Of a stretch of 30,608 nucleotides of DNA, positions 6,743 to 13,017 are shown piece by piece. The position numbers and the translations under genes are program-made. The notes under the pieces were generated by a model. The model did no database searches. It was not told the DNA's origin and was given only the letters and a program-made list of their open reading frames with translations. Location of the stretch: NCBI GenBank assembly GCA_052246295.1, contig JBQQCO010000028.1; one strand, 5' to 3'. Each line of letters opens with the position of its first letter. The first letter of the stretch is position 1. The DNA comes from Piscibacillus sp052246295 (GTDB lineage Bacteria; Bacillota; Bacilli; Bacillales; Alkalibacillaceae).

Positions 6743-6814
6743 CTAATCACCCAACTTCCACGTAATTTTCGTGTACTTACTTTAAGTCCACTATTTTTTA
6801 ATGGACTGCTAGAG

Positions 6815-6985
6815 TCATAGATTGTCACCATCTAACCGCTCTTTTAAACACTTGACTTCATCATGAAGAATAAAGACCATAGCGAATAAAGATGTAATCA
6901 TAGCGTTTTGTAGCTCCCATACAACTAACCAAAAGATTGAAAAGACAGAAAAGAAGCAAATAGAAATTGTATTTAAGATTTTCAT
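6815..6985 (-). CDS. Small membrane protein, unknown
   Basis: 56 residues, read by hand: MKILNTISICFFSVFSIFWL, then VVWELQNAMITSLFAMVFIL, then HDEVKCLKERLDGDNL. One long or two short hydrophobic helices with a charged C-terminus. The ATG overlaps the stop of the upstream coiled-coil gene (ATGA), so translation is probably coupled. No family recognised. Confidence 0.6.
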   Translation of the reverse strand: MKILNTISICFFSVFSIFWLVVWELQNAMITSLFAMVFILHDEVKCLKERLDGDNL

Positions 6986-7323
6986 AATTTATCACCTTCT
7001 AATGCTTGACGTGCTTTAGATTGCATTTTTACAACAACTCTTTTTGGTTCTACATTGAACTGTGAATAAGCGATACTTTCTAACACTTCACGATAGCGTT
7101 GGTTTTTAATGTGCTTCTTCTCTAATGCTCTTTTATGCTTGCCTAACTCGTAAGATAAATCAGCATTTTTATTCTCCAATTCCTCAACAAGTTCAGCTTG
7201 TTTAATGAGCCATTTCAAATCAGACACATCAATTTCATGTTCTGACAATGTTTCGCTTTGAGATAATGCTATATCAATCATATTTGTGTAATTCTCTTTG
7301 ATTTGTTTAAGTCGTTCACTCAC
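6982..7323 (-). CDS. Coiled-coil phage protein, unknown
   Basis: 113 residues, highly charged and helical. A heptad-like stretch at about 42-80 (LIKQAELVEELENKNADLSY, then ELGKHKRALEKKH) suggests a coiled coil. The start is GTG at 7323 with an AGGAGGG site at good distance. Proteins of this type are common in early operons of Firmicutes phages; no function can be given. It overlaps the next small membrane gene by 4 bp. Confidence 0.65.
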   Translation of the reverse strand: MSERLKQIKENYTNMIDIALSQSETLSEHEIDVSDLKWLIKQAELVEELENKNADLSYELGKHKRALEKKHIKNQRYREVLESIAYSQFNVEPKRVVVKMQSKARQALEGDKL

Positions 7324-7333
7324 GTTATCCCTC

Positions 7334-7507
7334 CTATCGCCTTTTAATAATTTCTATCGATACCCTTTCCTTGCCGTACATATCATTCTTTTCAACGTAG
7401 TCTTTGAAAAGCTCAGTCATATAACTCGAAGAATGGTGTCCGATTGAGCTTCCGTAAAAATTACCGTTTAAATAAAATTGATAATGTGGCGTTTCTTCTC
7501 AACTCAT
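7334..7507 (-). pseudogene. Small phage gene with in-frame TGA at codon 3
   Basis: A good ribosome site (GGAGGG, 5 nt spacing) precedes ATG AGT TGA at 7507-7499. After the TGA the same frame stays open for 54 codons (EETPHYQFYLNGNFYGSSIG, then HHSSSYMTELFKDYVEKNDM and YGKERVSIEIIKRR) to a TAG at 7334, just before the ribosome site of the next gene. The open frame and its good start site suggest a gene that was MSWEETPH or similar, broken by one base change (TGG to TGA). An internal ATG at codon 30 could restart translation, but without a ribosome site. A sequencing error is the other explanation. Confidence 0.65.
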
Positions 7508-7517
7508 TCTATCCCTC

Positions 7518-7598
7518 CTAATCTTCGCTCTCTTCTGCTGCTACCTTTAATAACACAACCAACGCCCCAGTTACATATGCTAAGAACTCAATGAACAA
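7518..7598 (-). CDS. 26-residue membrane miniprotein, TTG start
   Basis: Read by hand from TTG at 7598: MFIEFLAYVTGALVVLLKVA followed by AEESED. One hydrophobic helix with an acidic tail. An AGGAGG site lies 6-7 nt before the TTG. The gene sits directly between the 275-codon gene and the broken gene. The strong ribosome site is the main support; the size keeps this tentative. Confidence 0.4.
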   Translation of the reverse strand: MFIEFLAYVTGALVVLLKVAAEESED

Positions 7599-7609
7599 TT
7601 ATTGACCTC

Positions 7610-8437
7610 CTAAGCCGTTCTATCATCATCTAGATACAGCGCTAATAATTTTTCCAAACGGTTAATTTTTTCTAGATTGTGTGATTTCATGCCGCCTTTA
7701 TCTCTTAATTGTTGTTTCATTTCATCGTTGTTTTCGCTCAACACTTGAATTTCTTCGACTAAGCGATTGTTTTCAATCTGAAGTTGCTCAATAGTTGTTT
7801 CATGCTCTTTTTTGGTATTTAACAGTTCATTTATTTGCTCAAAAAGTTTATTTGTTTCTTTCTTATGCTGATTTTTAAATTCTTTCATTCGGTTAATGTG
7901 ATCATCCAAAGGGATTGTTTTAGCATTTGGTCTTGGTGATTCTTCTTCAGGTGATTCAGCTGATGAATCATTAGTTTCTTTTCGGAGTTCATTTATTGCT
8001 TTCCGTCGCTTTTGACAGAAATATTGGTATTGCATACCTAGTTGCAAAGCCATTTCACCTAGTGTGAATCCTTGTTCCCTTAACTGCTCTATTTTTTCAA
8101 TATCGAATGATTTTAACTGGGATAAACAGTTGTTTTTTTCTTCCTCGCTCATATCCTTTTTGTGCAGCAACTCATTATCCAAATCACGTAAATTGTTATT
8201 CGTTTTAGCTGCTTGATTATCCATCACGTGATCTCCTTTACTCTTACTGGTTTGATTGAGTGTTTTGGTCTTTTGTTTAGTATTCTTTCTTTTTCTTTTA
8301 GAATTGGTAAGGGATAATAACTTTTGGCCAAGATCTCTTAACTGATTTTCAATTTCATTTTTCTTAATTTCTGATTTTGCAACTTTAAGCTCTTCTTCCA
8401 ACTGATTAATTTGAAATAATATATCCATTCGCTTCAT
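7610..8437 (-). CDS. Coiled-coil protein with central HTH, possible internal start
   Basis: 275 residues. A basic, coiled N-terminal part (1-70; NQLEEELKVAKSEIKKNEIE, then RKRKNTKQKTKT) is followed by a helix-turn-helix-like region (about 110-148: IEKIEQLREQGFTLGEMALQ, then LGMQYQYFCQKRRKAI) and a long C-terminal coiled coil (200-265). ATG at 8437 has a GGGGGGG site. A second strong ribosome site (AAAGGAG) lies inside, 8 nt before the in-frame ATG of codon 72 (8224), so a 204-residue form may also be made, or two ancestral genes have fused. Function unknown; DNA binding is plausible. Confidence 0.65.
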   Translation of the reverse strand: MKRMDILFQINQLEEELKVAKSEIKKNEIENQLRDLGQKLLSLTNSKRKRKNTKQKTKTLNQTSKSKGDHVMDNQAAKTNNNLRDLDNELLHKKDMSEEEKNNCLSQLKSFDIEKIEQLREQGFTLGEMALQLGMQYQYFCQKRRKAINELRKETNDSSAESPEEESPRPNAKTIPLDDHINRMKEFKNQHKKETNKLFEQINELLNTKKEHETTIEQLQIENNRLVEEIQVLSENNDEMKQQLRDKGGMKSHNLEKINRLEKLLALYLDDDRTA

Positions 8438-8466
8438 GAGATCCCCCCCTTAACCAATTCATTTAA

Positions 8467-8664
8467 CTATTTATAATCATCATCTAATAACACTCCAACC
8501 GTGCATTTTTCTGGGTTTTTTCGTTTGGCCAAACGTCGTTTAGCAGTTGGCATTGTTAACCATTTAATATATTCTGGTTGAACTCCCATTTCTTCTGCGC
8601 ACTCTTCAGCTGTACCCATAGCGATAATGTTTTCACCTTTGTAAACAGCATATTCTTTAACCAT
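8467..8664 (-). CDS. Small phage protein, unknown
   Basis: 65 residues: MVKEYAVYKGENIIAMGTAE, then ECAEEMGVQPEYIKWLTMPT and a Lys-rich tail. The pattern YAVYKGENIIAMGTAEECAE occurs in small early proteins of many Firmicutes phages and may be a minimal HTH-like fold. ATG at 8664 with GGAGGTG. Function unknown. Confidence 0.65.
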   Translation of the reverse strand: MVKEYAVYKGENIIAMGTAEECAEEMGVQPEYIKWLTMPTAKRRLAKRKNPEKCTVGVLLDDDYK

Positions 8665-8679
8665 AAATACACCTCCATA

Positions 8680-8916
8680 TCAAGAGCTGGTTTGTAATTC
8701 ATTTTCATTGCTTGCTTCAGGAATGGTTAATTGTATAACCCCTTGATCTACTACAAAAGGCTGATACCCATTGCTGATAGATTCTTTTATTTCGATTAAA
8801 GCTTCTCTGTCTAGTTTTCTTTCACAAACAGGTCCTACTCCACGATCAATCGATTCATTATCCTTCAACTTTCTGTTGCAGACTGCACATCGATAGATCA
8901 ACTCAATTCCTCCCAT
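8680..8916 (-). CDS. Small zinc-finger phage protein, DUF6011-like
   Basis: 78 residues from ATG 8916. The N-terminus carries a treble-clef-like pattern: CAVCNRKLKDNESIDRGVGP then VCERK, that is C-x2-C, a Gly-rich turn and a third Cys. It resembles the DUF6011 family (by memory). The start is uncertain: a TTG at 8901 has a better placed GGGAGGA site and overlaps the DUF1064 stop codon (TTGA), giving a 73-residue form that begins just before the zinc motif. Function unknown; nucleic-acid binding is likely. Confidence 0.65.
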   Translation of the reverse strand: MGGIELIYRCAVCNRKLKDNESIDRGVGPVCERKLDREALIEIKESISNGYQPFVVDQGVIQLTIPEASNENELQTSS

Positions 8917-9278
8917 CCGCTCCCCTTTCGCTTGATCAGTGTCAGCTTCTGGGGATATTTTTTCTCAAACAACTTACGCTTGAGCTTGAAGTCTTTCGTC
9001 TCCATTCCTTTCACATCAACCGTCTCAATCGTGCCGTCGTTATGTTCAATCTCGAAGTCTGCGATATATTCAATGGCTCGGAACGTTTTGCCGCGCTTTT
9101 TGAATTTCTCCTGCAGTAAATATTTAGGCTGTAGTTTGAAGTCTTTGATTTCTCCAACACGCTTTAATAGCTTCAAGTGCAAATAATATTCAGCCTCAGC
9201 CTTTGAGTCGAATTTAATATCATCAATGACGGTTTTATGCGCTCGGTATTTATGCGGTTTCTTGAACTTTTGACGCAT
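8898..9278 (-). CDS. DUF1064 family phage nuclease-like protein
   Basis: 126 residues from ATG 9278 (GAGG site); a TTG at 9299 would add seven residues. The motifs FDSKAEAEYYLHLKLL (near 21-36), LQPKYLLQEKF, AIEYIADFEIEH and ETVDVKGMETKDFKLKRKLF are those of DUF1064. This is a restriction-endonuclease-like fold with E, D and DxK in the expected order. Members are thought to be phage Holliday-junction or structure-specific nucleases. Here it lies next to dnaC and the replication genes, which fits a role in resolving recombination or replication intermediates. Catalysis is inferred. Confidence 0.85.
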   Translation of the reverse strand: MRQKFKKPHKYRAHKTVIDDIKFDSKAEAEYYLHLKLLKRVGEIKDFKLQPKYLLQEKFKKRGKTFRAIEYIADFEIEHNDGTIETVDVKGMETKDFKLKRKLFEKKYPQKLTLIKRKGSGWEELS

Positions 9279-9396
9279 ATTTTTTCCTCGCTTCCTCAAT
9301 TCTTCTGTCTGTTCGTTCGCTCATGGCTATGACTTCTTTTTCAGTCATCCCAGTACCCATCACCTTATAAATGCCTGGCCCTTCTTTTTGCCACAT
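9250..9396 (-). CDS. Small phage protein, unknown
   Basis: 48 residues, read by hand: MWQKEGPGIYKVMGTGMTEK, then EVIAMSERTDRRIEEARKKY and ASKVQETA. Helical and charged. ATG at 9396 overlaps the DnaC-like stop codon by one base (TGATG), with a GAGGGGG site inside the end of that gene. Its end overlaps the DUF1064 start by 29 bp. The tight packing supports a real gene. Confidence 0.6.
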   Translation of the reverse strand: MWQKEGPGIYKVMGTGMTEKEVIAMSERTDRRIEEARKKYASKVQETA

Positions 9397-10244
9397 CAAT
9401 AATCCCCCTCACGGCGATCACGCCCATCTATTTCTATTCGTTTTGCCCCGGCCATCATGCGAGATATAATGCGTCCACCTTGTACATGGCCGTATTTATC
9501 TTCAAAATCACCAGCTTGATAATTCGTTGTAAAAACAGTTGGTTTATCTTCCCGTAATTCAACTAACTTGAATATCTTCTCGCTAGCCCACGATTCGAAC
9601 TTGCCTTTTTGATTGTTGTATTCAGCTCCTATGTCATCCAAAACGAGCAAATCTAATTCAGCTATCATGTCGTAAATAGATTGCTCAGATAAATCAGGGT
9701 TGTCATAAGTGCTTTTAATTAAGCTCAGATAGTCATCTGACATCATAAACATGGTTGTATATCCTCGGTCTTTAAGAGCTTTAGAAATAGCGTAAGCTGC
9801 ATGGCTTTTTCCGACACCCATTGGGCCGTATAAAACTAGTGAGTGGTAGTCAAGTTGGCCAAAGTTCAAAATATATTGAGCGCAGATTTCCCGTAATTGC
9901 TTTTCGGATTCGTTCTCCCACTTCAAATCGTTCAACGTTTTACCTTTCAGCTTATCTGGAACCTTTTCATACTTGAGTGAAAAACCTTTCGCCTTATTGC
10001 CTTTAGGAACTTTCGCTTCTCCTGATTCCGGATCCATTTCCAATTTGGGTAGACGCTTTCTTAGTTTGTTGTTATCACATGTAAGACAAACAGAAGTTTT
10101 AAGAGTTTGTCCGTCCTGTTGGGTTCGCTCCATAATTGGCACTTCCGATTGGCACTCTTCGCAGATTCGTGTTCCTATTTGGCGGATTCGACCAAGTCCT
10201 ATATTCTTCATCACTTGCTTCAAACCGTCTTGTGTATTTTGCAA
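9396..10244 (-). CDS. dnaC: DnaC-like helicase loader (AAA+ ATPase)
   Basis: Loads the replicative helicase at the phage origin, working with the initiator encoded just upstream. 282 residues. A zinc module lies at C28-x2-C31 and C53-x2-C56. The AAA+ core has Walker A GPMGVGKS (140-147), Walker B LLVLDDIGAE (199-208), sensor 1 FTTN (238-241) and RIISRM (258-263) with the arginine finger. The length fits DnaC/DnaI-type loaders. The start is TTG at 10244 behind GGAGG; the initiator stop codon lies within that site, so the two are coupled. No helicase gene is visible, so the host DnaB-type helicase is presumably used. Confidence 0.93.
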   Translation of the reverse strand: MQNTQDGLKQVMKNIGLGRIRQIGTRICEECQSEVPIMERTQQDGQTLKTSVCLTCDNNKLRKRLPKLEMDPESGEAKVPKGNKAKGFSLKYEKVPDKLKGKTLNDLKWENESEKQLREICAQYILNFGQLDYHSLVLYGPMGVGKSHAAYAISKALKDRGYTTMFMMSDDYLSLIKSTYDNPDLSEQSIYDMIAELDLLVLDDIGAEYNNQKGKFESWASEKIFKLVELREDKPTVFTTNYQAGDFEDKYGHVQGGRIISRMMAGAKRIEIDGRDRREGDY

Positions 10245-10248
10245 TTCC

Positions 10249-11178
10249 TCACCTCCAACTTGAATAACGGCGCTGCTTAGTTTGATTTTGGTTTGGGAAT
10301 GTTTTCACGTTATTTTGATTCTCATATCGCATCATTTTTTTAACTTCACATTTGGTTTTAATACCTTGTTTTCGCCAGAGATTAAGCTTGTTATAAACAA
10401 ATTTCCATGTGCGTCCATTTCCTCTAGCAGATTCTTTGATCGCTTCTAAAATCATTTCATCAGGATTATCAAAGCCAAAGTTTTCAGTAATGTCATTTAA
10501 ATCCTCCAAAACAATTTGAGTTAATTCATGTTCTCTAACGATGTTATATTTTTTAAGGGCATCAATAATTTCGTCGCGCGCGCGTTCCTCTTTCTCTTTA
10601 TTGTCTTTAATATATGTCTTTAATACTGTCTTTAGGGAGCTCACACGCCTTGCCCTGTCTAACTTCAAAGGATGTCCTTGTAAGTGTTTTACTAACATGG
10701 GTGTAAGTGTTTTACTTACATTTTTATTGATAAATGTAAGTGTTTTACTTACTATTTCGGATTTCGAATTATCTTCTTTTGTAAGTGTTTTACTTACATT
10801 TTTGCGCTCTAAATTTTGGTGAATAAGGTGTTTGAATTTTTCAGAATCCCAATTTTTGTTGGGATTTACTTGCCACATTTTGTAATTTTTATTGATGCTA
10901 AAGATCATGTCCTTTTCATTCCAATTAAGTACGGAACACTCTCTTAAATATTTGAGCTCTTTTTTTACGTCCTGCCTATACAATCCAGCTATCTCAAAGT
11001 CGGCAAATTTAGGAATATAGCAATCTTTTTGACCGGTTCCATAAGATAATCGCCAAATTAATAGGATGAGGTTCTGTTGACGTTTACTAAAGCTTCGCCT
11101 TAACACTTCATTCCAAAGCTCGTTAGCTATTCTGATGTAACCTTTTTCTACTTGAGGACTTGCCACCTTAATCACCAC
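10249..11178 (-). CDS. Phage replication initiator (O-like N-terminus, DnaD-like C-terminus)
   Basis: Origin-binding protein of the phage. 309 residues. The N-terminal 100 residues (GYIRIANELWNEVLRRSFSK, then RQQNLILLIWRLSYGTGQKD) match the replication protein O type winged-helix domain. The C-terminal part (about 210-275: ELTQIVLEDLNDITENFGFD, then NPDEMILEAIKESARGNGRT and WKFVYNKLNLW) is DnaD-like. The linker (about 128-170) holds three copies of VSKTLT. These are encoded by DNA repeats that look like origin iterons (see 10679-10798), so the linker sequence is probably dictated by the origin. Start GTG 11178 or 11175. Followed by the DnaC-like loader. Confidence 0.88.
   Translation of the reverse strand: MVIKVASPQVEKGYIRIANELWNEVLRRSFSKRQQNLILLIWRLSYGTGQKDCYIPKFADFEIAGLYRQDVKKELKYLRECSVLNWNEKDMIFSINKNYKMWQVNPNKNWDSEKFKHLIHQNLERKNVSKTLTKEDNSKSEIVSKTLTFINKNVSKTLTPMLVKHLQGHPLKLDRARRVSSLKTVLKTYIKDNKEKEERARDEIIDALKKYNIVREHELTQIVLEDLNDITENFGFDNPDEMILEAIKESARGNGRTWKFVYNKLNLWRKQGIKTKCEVKKMMRYENQNNVKTFPNQNQTKQRRYSSWR
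10679..10798. other. Probable phage replication origin: four iterons inside the initiator gene
   Basis: Four 19-bp repeats of TGTAAGTGTTTTACTTACA lie at 10679-10697 (one change), 10702-10720, 10735-10753 (one change) and 10780-10798. Each is a dyad, 7-bp arms around GTTTT. Starts are 23, 33 and 45 bp apart. Three are in the same reading frame (VSKTLT), but the one at 10679 is in another frame (LVKHLQ). So the DNA, not the peptide, is conserved. Lambda-type phages also keep the origin within the initiator gene. Confidence 0.88.
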
Positions 11179-11179
11179 C

Positions 11180-11881
11180 TCACGCTACATAAACGGGTTT
11201 GCCCGTAAGTTGTTGTATATCCTCTTTAAATCGTTGCTCATTGCTGTTGTTATCACTTAAATGCAATAAATGAATCTCCTGAACTTTCGATAGATCATTA
11301 GCTTGTAGAAAACCTTTTACATTCTCCAAACTAAAATGTGAGCGTAATAAACGCTTTTTCATCACTTTAGGTACTCGACCTGAAGAAATATTGTCATTCA
11401 GTATGTCTAGGCTGTAGTTGCACTCTATTAAAACGTGTGTGAGCCCTTTAAACTTGTATCTGATGTAATAAGTATCTGTCGCGAATAAGAGCTTCTCACC
11501 TTGATTATTGGCGATTAAAAAGCCAAATGGTTCAGCTGTGTCATGTTGCACATCAAACGGTAATATGGTCCATGTTCCGAGTTGAAACGACTGTTTATTC
11601 TGGACCGTTTTAATTCGGTGATGTTTATGGTCAATCGCTTCAGCTGTTCCTGGACTCATATAACAATCAATGCCTGCCTTAGTTACCTCTTTGAGTGATG
11701 CGCAGTGATCATTATGCTCATGTGTGACTAAACACCCTACTAGTTTGCTAGTCTTAAACTCTATCGTTCGTTGTATGTCCTTGAATTTAACTCCACACTC
11801 TAAAAGTAAGGGAGAGTGCCCATCTGTAATGAGATAGGCATTCCCTTTACTACTAGATCCAATTACTTTAATATCAATCAT
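11180..11881 (-). CDS. Metallo-beta-lactamase-fold hydrolase, YycJ-like
   Basis: 233 residues. The metal site motif H54-x-H56-x-D58-H59 (LVTHEHNDHC) is intact, with a probable third His near 113 (VQHDTAEPFG), the Asp of FATDT (about 136) and a late His (HLLHLSD). SSSKGNAYLI at the start is typical of the YycJ/WalJ group, which are nuclease-like MBL proteins. It starts directly after recT and precedes the initiator gene. Many Firmicutes phages carry such a protein beside RecT; it may supply the exonuclease that RecT needs, but this is inference. Confidence 0.85.
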   Translation of the reverse strand: MIDIKVIGSSSKGNAYLITDGHSPLLLECGVKFKDIQRTIEFKTSKLVGCLVTHEHNDHCASLKEVTKAGIDCYMSPGTAEAIDHKHHRIKTVQNKQSFQLGTWTILPFDVQHDTAEPFGFLIANNQGEKLLFATDTYYIRYKFKGLTHVLIECNYSLDILNDNISSGRVPKVMKKRLLRSHFSLENVKGFLQANDLSKVQEIHLLHLSDNNSNEQRFKEDIQQLTGKPVYVA

Positions 11882-12826
11882 TTAAAAACCAGGCCCATCA
11901 GCTTCAGTTGCTTGTGGTTCTTCTTGGCCAACTGCATCATAAATGGCTTGATCACTATCTCCTTGAGGTTGATGGTCTTCTTGGTTTGAAGTAGTTGATT
12001 CTTCTTGATGTTCAGTTGCTTCAATGTCGATAAATTCTTTGTTTGCGTTTTCTTCTACTTCTTGTTCAAGTTGTGCCTCTTCAACCATTTCATCTGTTTG
12101 ATTGAAGTGATTAATTATTAAACTGCCATCGTCACTAGAGTTAATAAATTTCTTACAAGCACGATTGATGACCGTTTTCTTGGCCATTTCTTGTTTGAAA
12201 TTGTCATGAGTAGATCCTTTTTTCTCAACTTTTTGGTCTTTGCCCCACATTTGTGATTGAGACCAAGCCTGACGAATTTCGTCCATCGTCATAAGTTCTG
12301 TGTAAACATCATCACCTAAATCAATGATGCAGTAAGCGCCAATAATGTTCTCTTTGTTGATGTTGCCAAATTTTTGTTTGTGTTTAAGGTTCTTCACACG
12401 ACCGTTAACCATTTCGTAATCAACATCGTCACCTTCATAAATCACGTTAGCGTCAATACTTTTAGCACCTGTTACCCTTTTAGTAACGGCCATTGTTCCA
12501 AAATATGAACGTTGAAATGTAAGTGTCTGGCCATAAGCGATAAAGTAACCTTGGTTCTTAGCTGGGTTTAAACCTTGTACGACCATGTTTAGAAGTGAAT
12601 TAGCGATACTATCTTTAGAACAAACTTCTAAAACGGGTCTATAACCATCCTGTTTACCTGTTTTAATCTCTTGAAGTTTGAGCCACGCTGATTTCATAGC
12701 ATTCTCCGGTGAGTAGTTCGCAGGAAAATGGAGCTCACCATTCTCCTGGAACTGTTTAACTTTATCCGCAACTACGTCCACTGTGTCTTTCTTCACTAAA
12801 GCTAATTGATTTTGATTGTTACTCAT
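11882..12826 (-). CDS. recT: RecT single-strand annealing protein
   Basis: Anneals complementary single strands in phage recombination. 314 residues. Family features: NYSPENAMKSAWLKLQEIKT (38-57), SIANSLLNMVVQGLNPAKNQ (73-92), GYFIAYGQTLTFQRSYFGTM (93-112), and TVINRACKKFINSSDDGSL (about 219-237). The last 60 residues are very acidic and Gln-rich, likely a tail for partner binding. Its ATG overlaps the stop of the small gene upstream (ATGA). No RecE or YqaJ exonuclease is next to it; the SbcC-like ATPase and the MBL protein flank it instead. Confidence 0.95.
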   Translation of the reverse strand: MSNNQNQLALVKKDTVDVVADKVKQFQENGELHFPANYSPENAMKSAWLKLQEIKTGKQDGYRPVLEVCSKDSIANSLLNMVVQGLNPAKNQGYFIAYGQTLTFQRSYFGTMAVTKRVTGAKSIDANVIYEGDDVDYEMVNGRVKNLKHKQKFGNINKENIIGAYCIIDLGDDVYTELMTMDEIRQAWSQSQMWGKDQKVEKKGSTHDNFKQEMAKKTVINRACKKFINSSDDGSLIINHFNQTDEMVEEAQLEQEVEENANKEFIDIEATEHQEESTTSNQEDHQPQGDSDQAIYDAVGQEEPQATEADGPGF

Positions 12827-13017
12827 ATTTGATTTCCCCTTTCATTAATAATGGATTTAACTCTATGTCCAAGTTCATCTGACAAAACAGTAGCTGTAAT
12901 ACCCGTACCTCTGTTTTGTTGACAAAAATCAGATAAATTACGTCCTAGATCAATCTGTATCTCATCGTCTGTCGCATTGGAAACTTCTAAAACAACAACG
13001 TGATTTTTCTTTTCCAT
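12823..13017 (-). CDS. Small phage protein between SbcC-like gene and recT
   Basis: 64 residues (VVVLEVSNATDDEIQIDLGR, then NLSDFCQQNRGTGITATVLS). Mixed alpha/beta, no recognised domain. The ATG overlaps the SbcC-like stop (TAATG) with a GGAGG site, and its own stop overlaps the recT start (ATGA). Coupling on both sides implies fixed stoichiometry with the recombination proteins. Confidence 0.65.
   Translation of the reverse strand: MEKKNHVVVLEVSNATDDEIQIDLGRNLSDFCQQNRGTGITATVLSDELGHRVKSIINERGNQI

Noticed and set aside
6785..6807. AGTCCA/TGGACT hairpin as a terminator
   Set aside because: Only 6 bp with an 11-nt loop and no T-run on the strand of transcription.
10679..10798. Spaced repeats resembling a small CRISPR array
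   Set aside because: Spacers are irregular and too short (4-26 bp), repeats are 19 bp and lie within the open reading frame of the initiator. Origin iterons explain them better.
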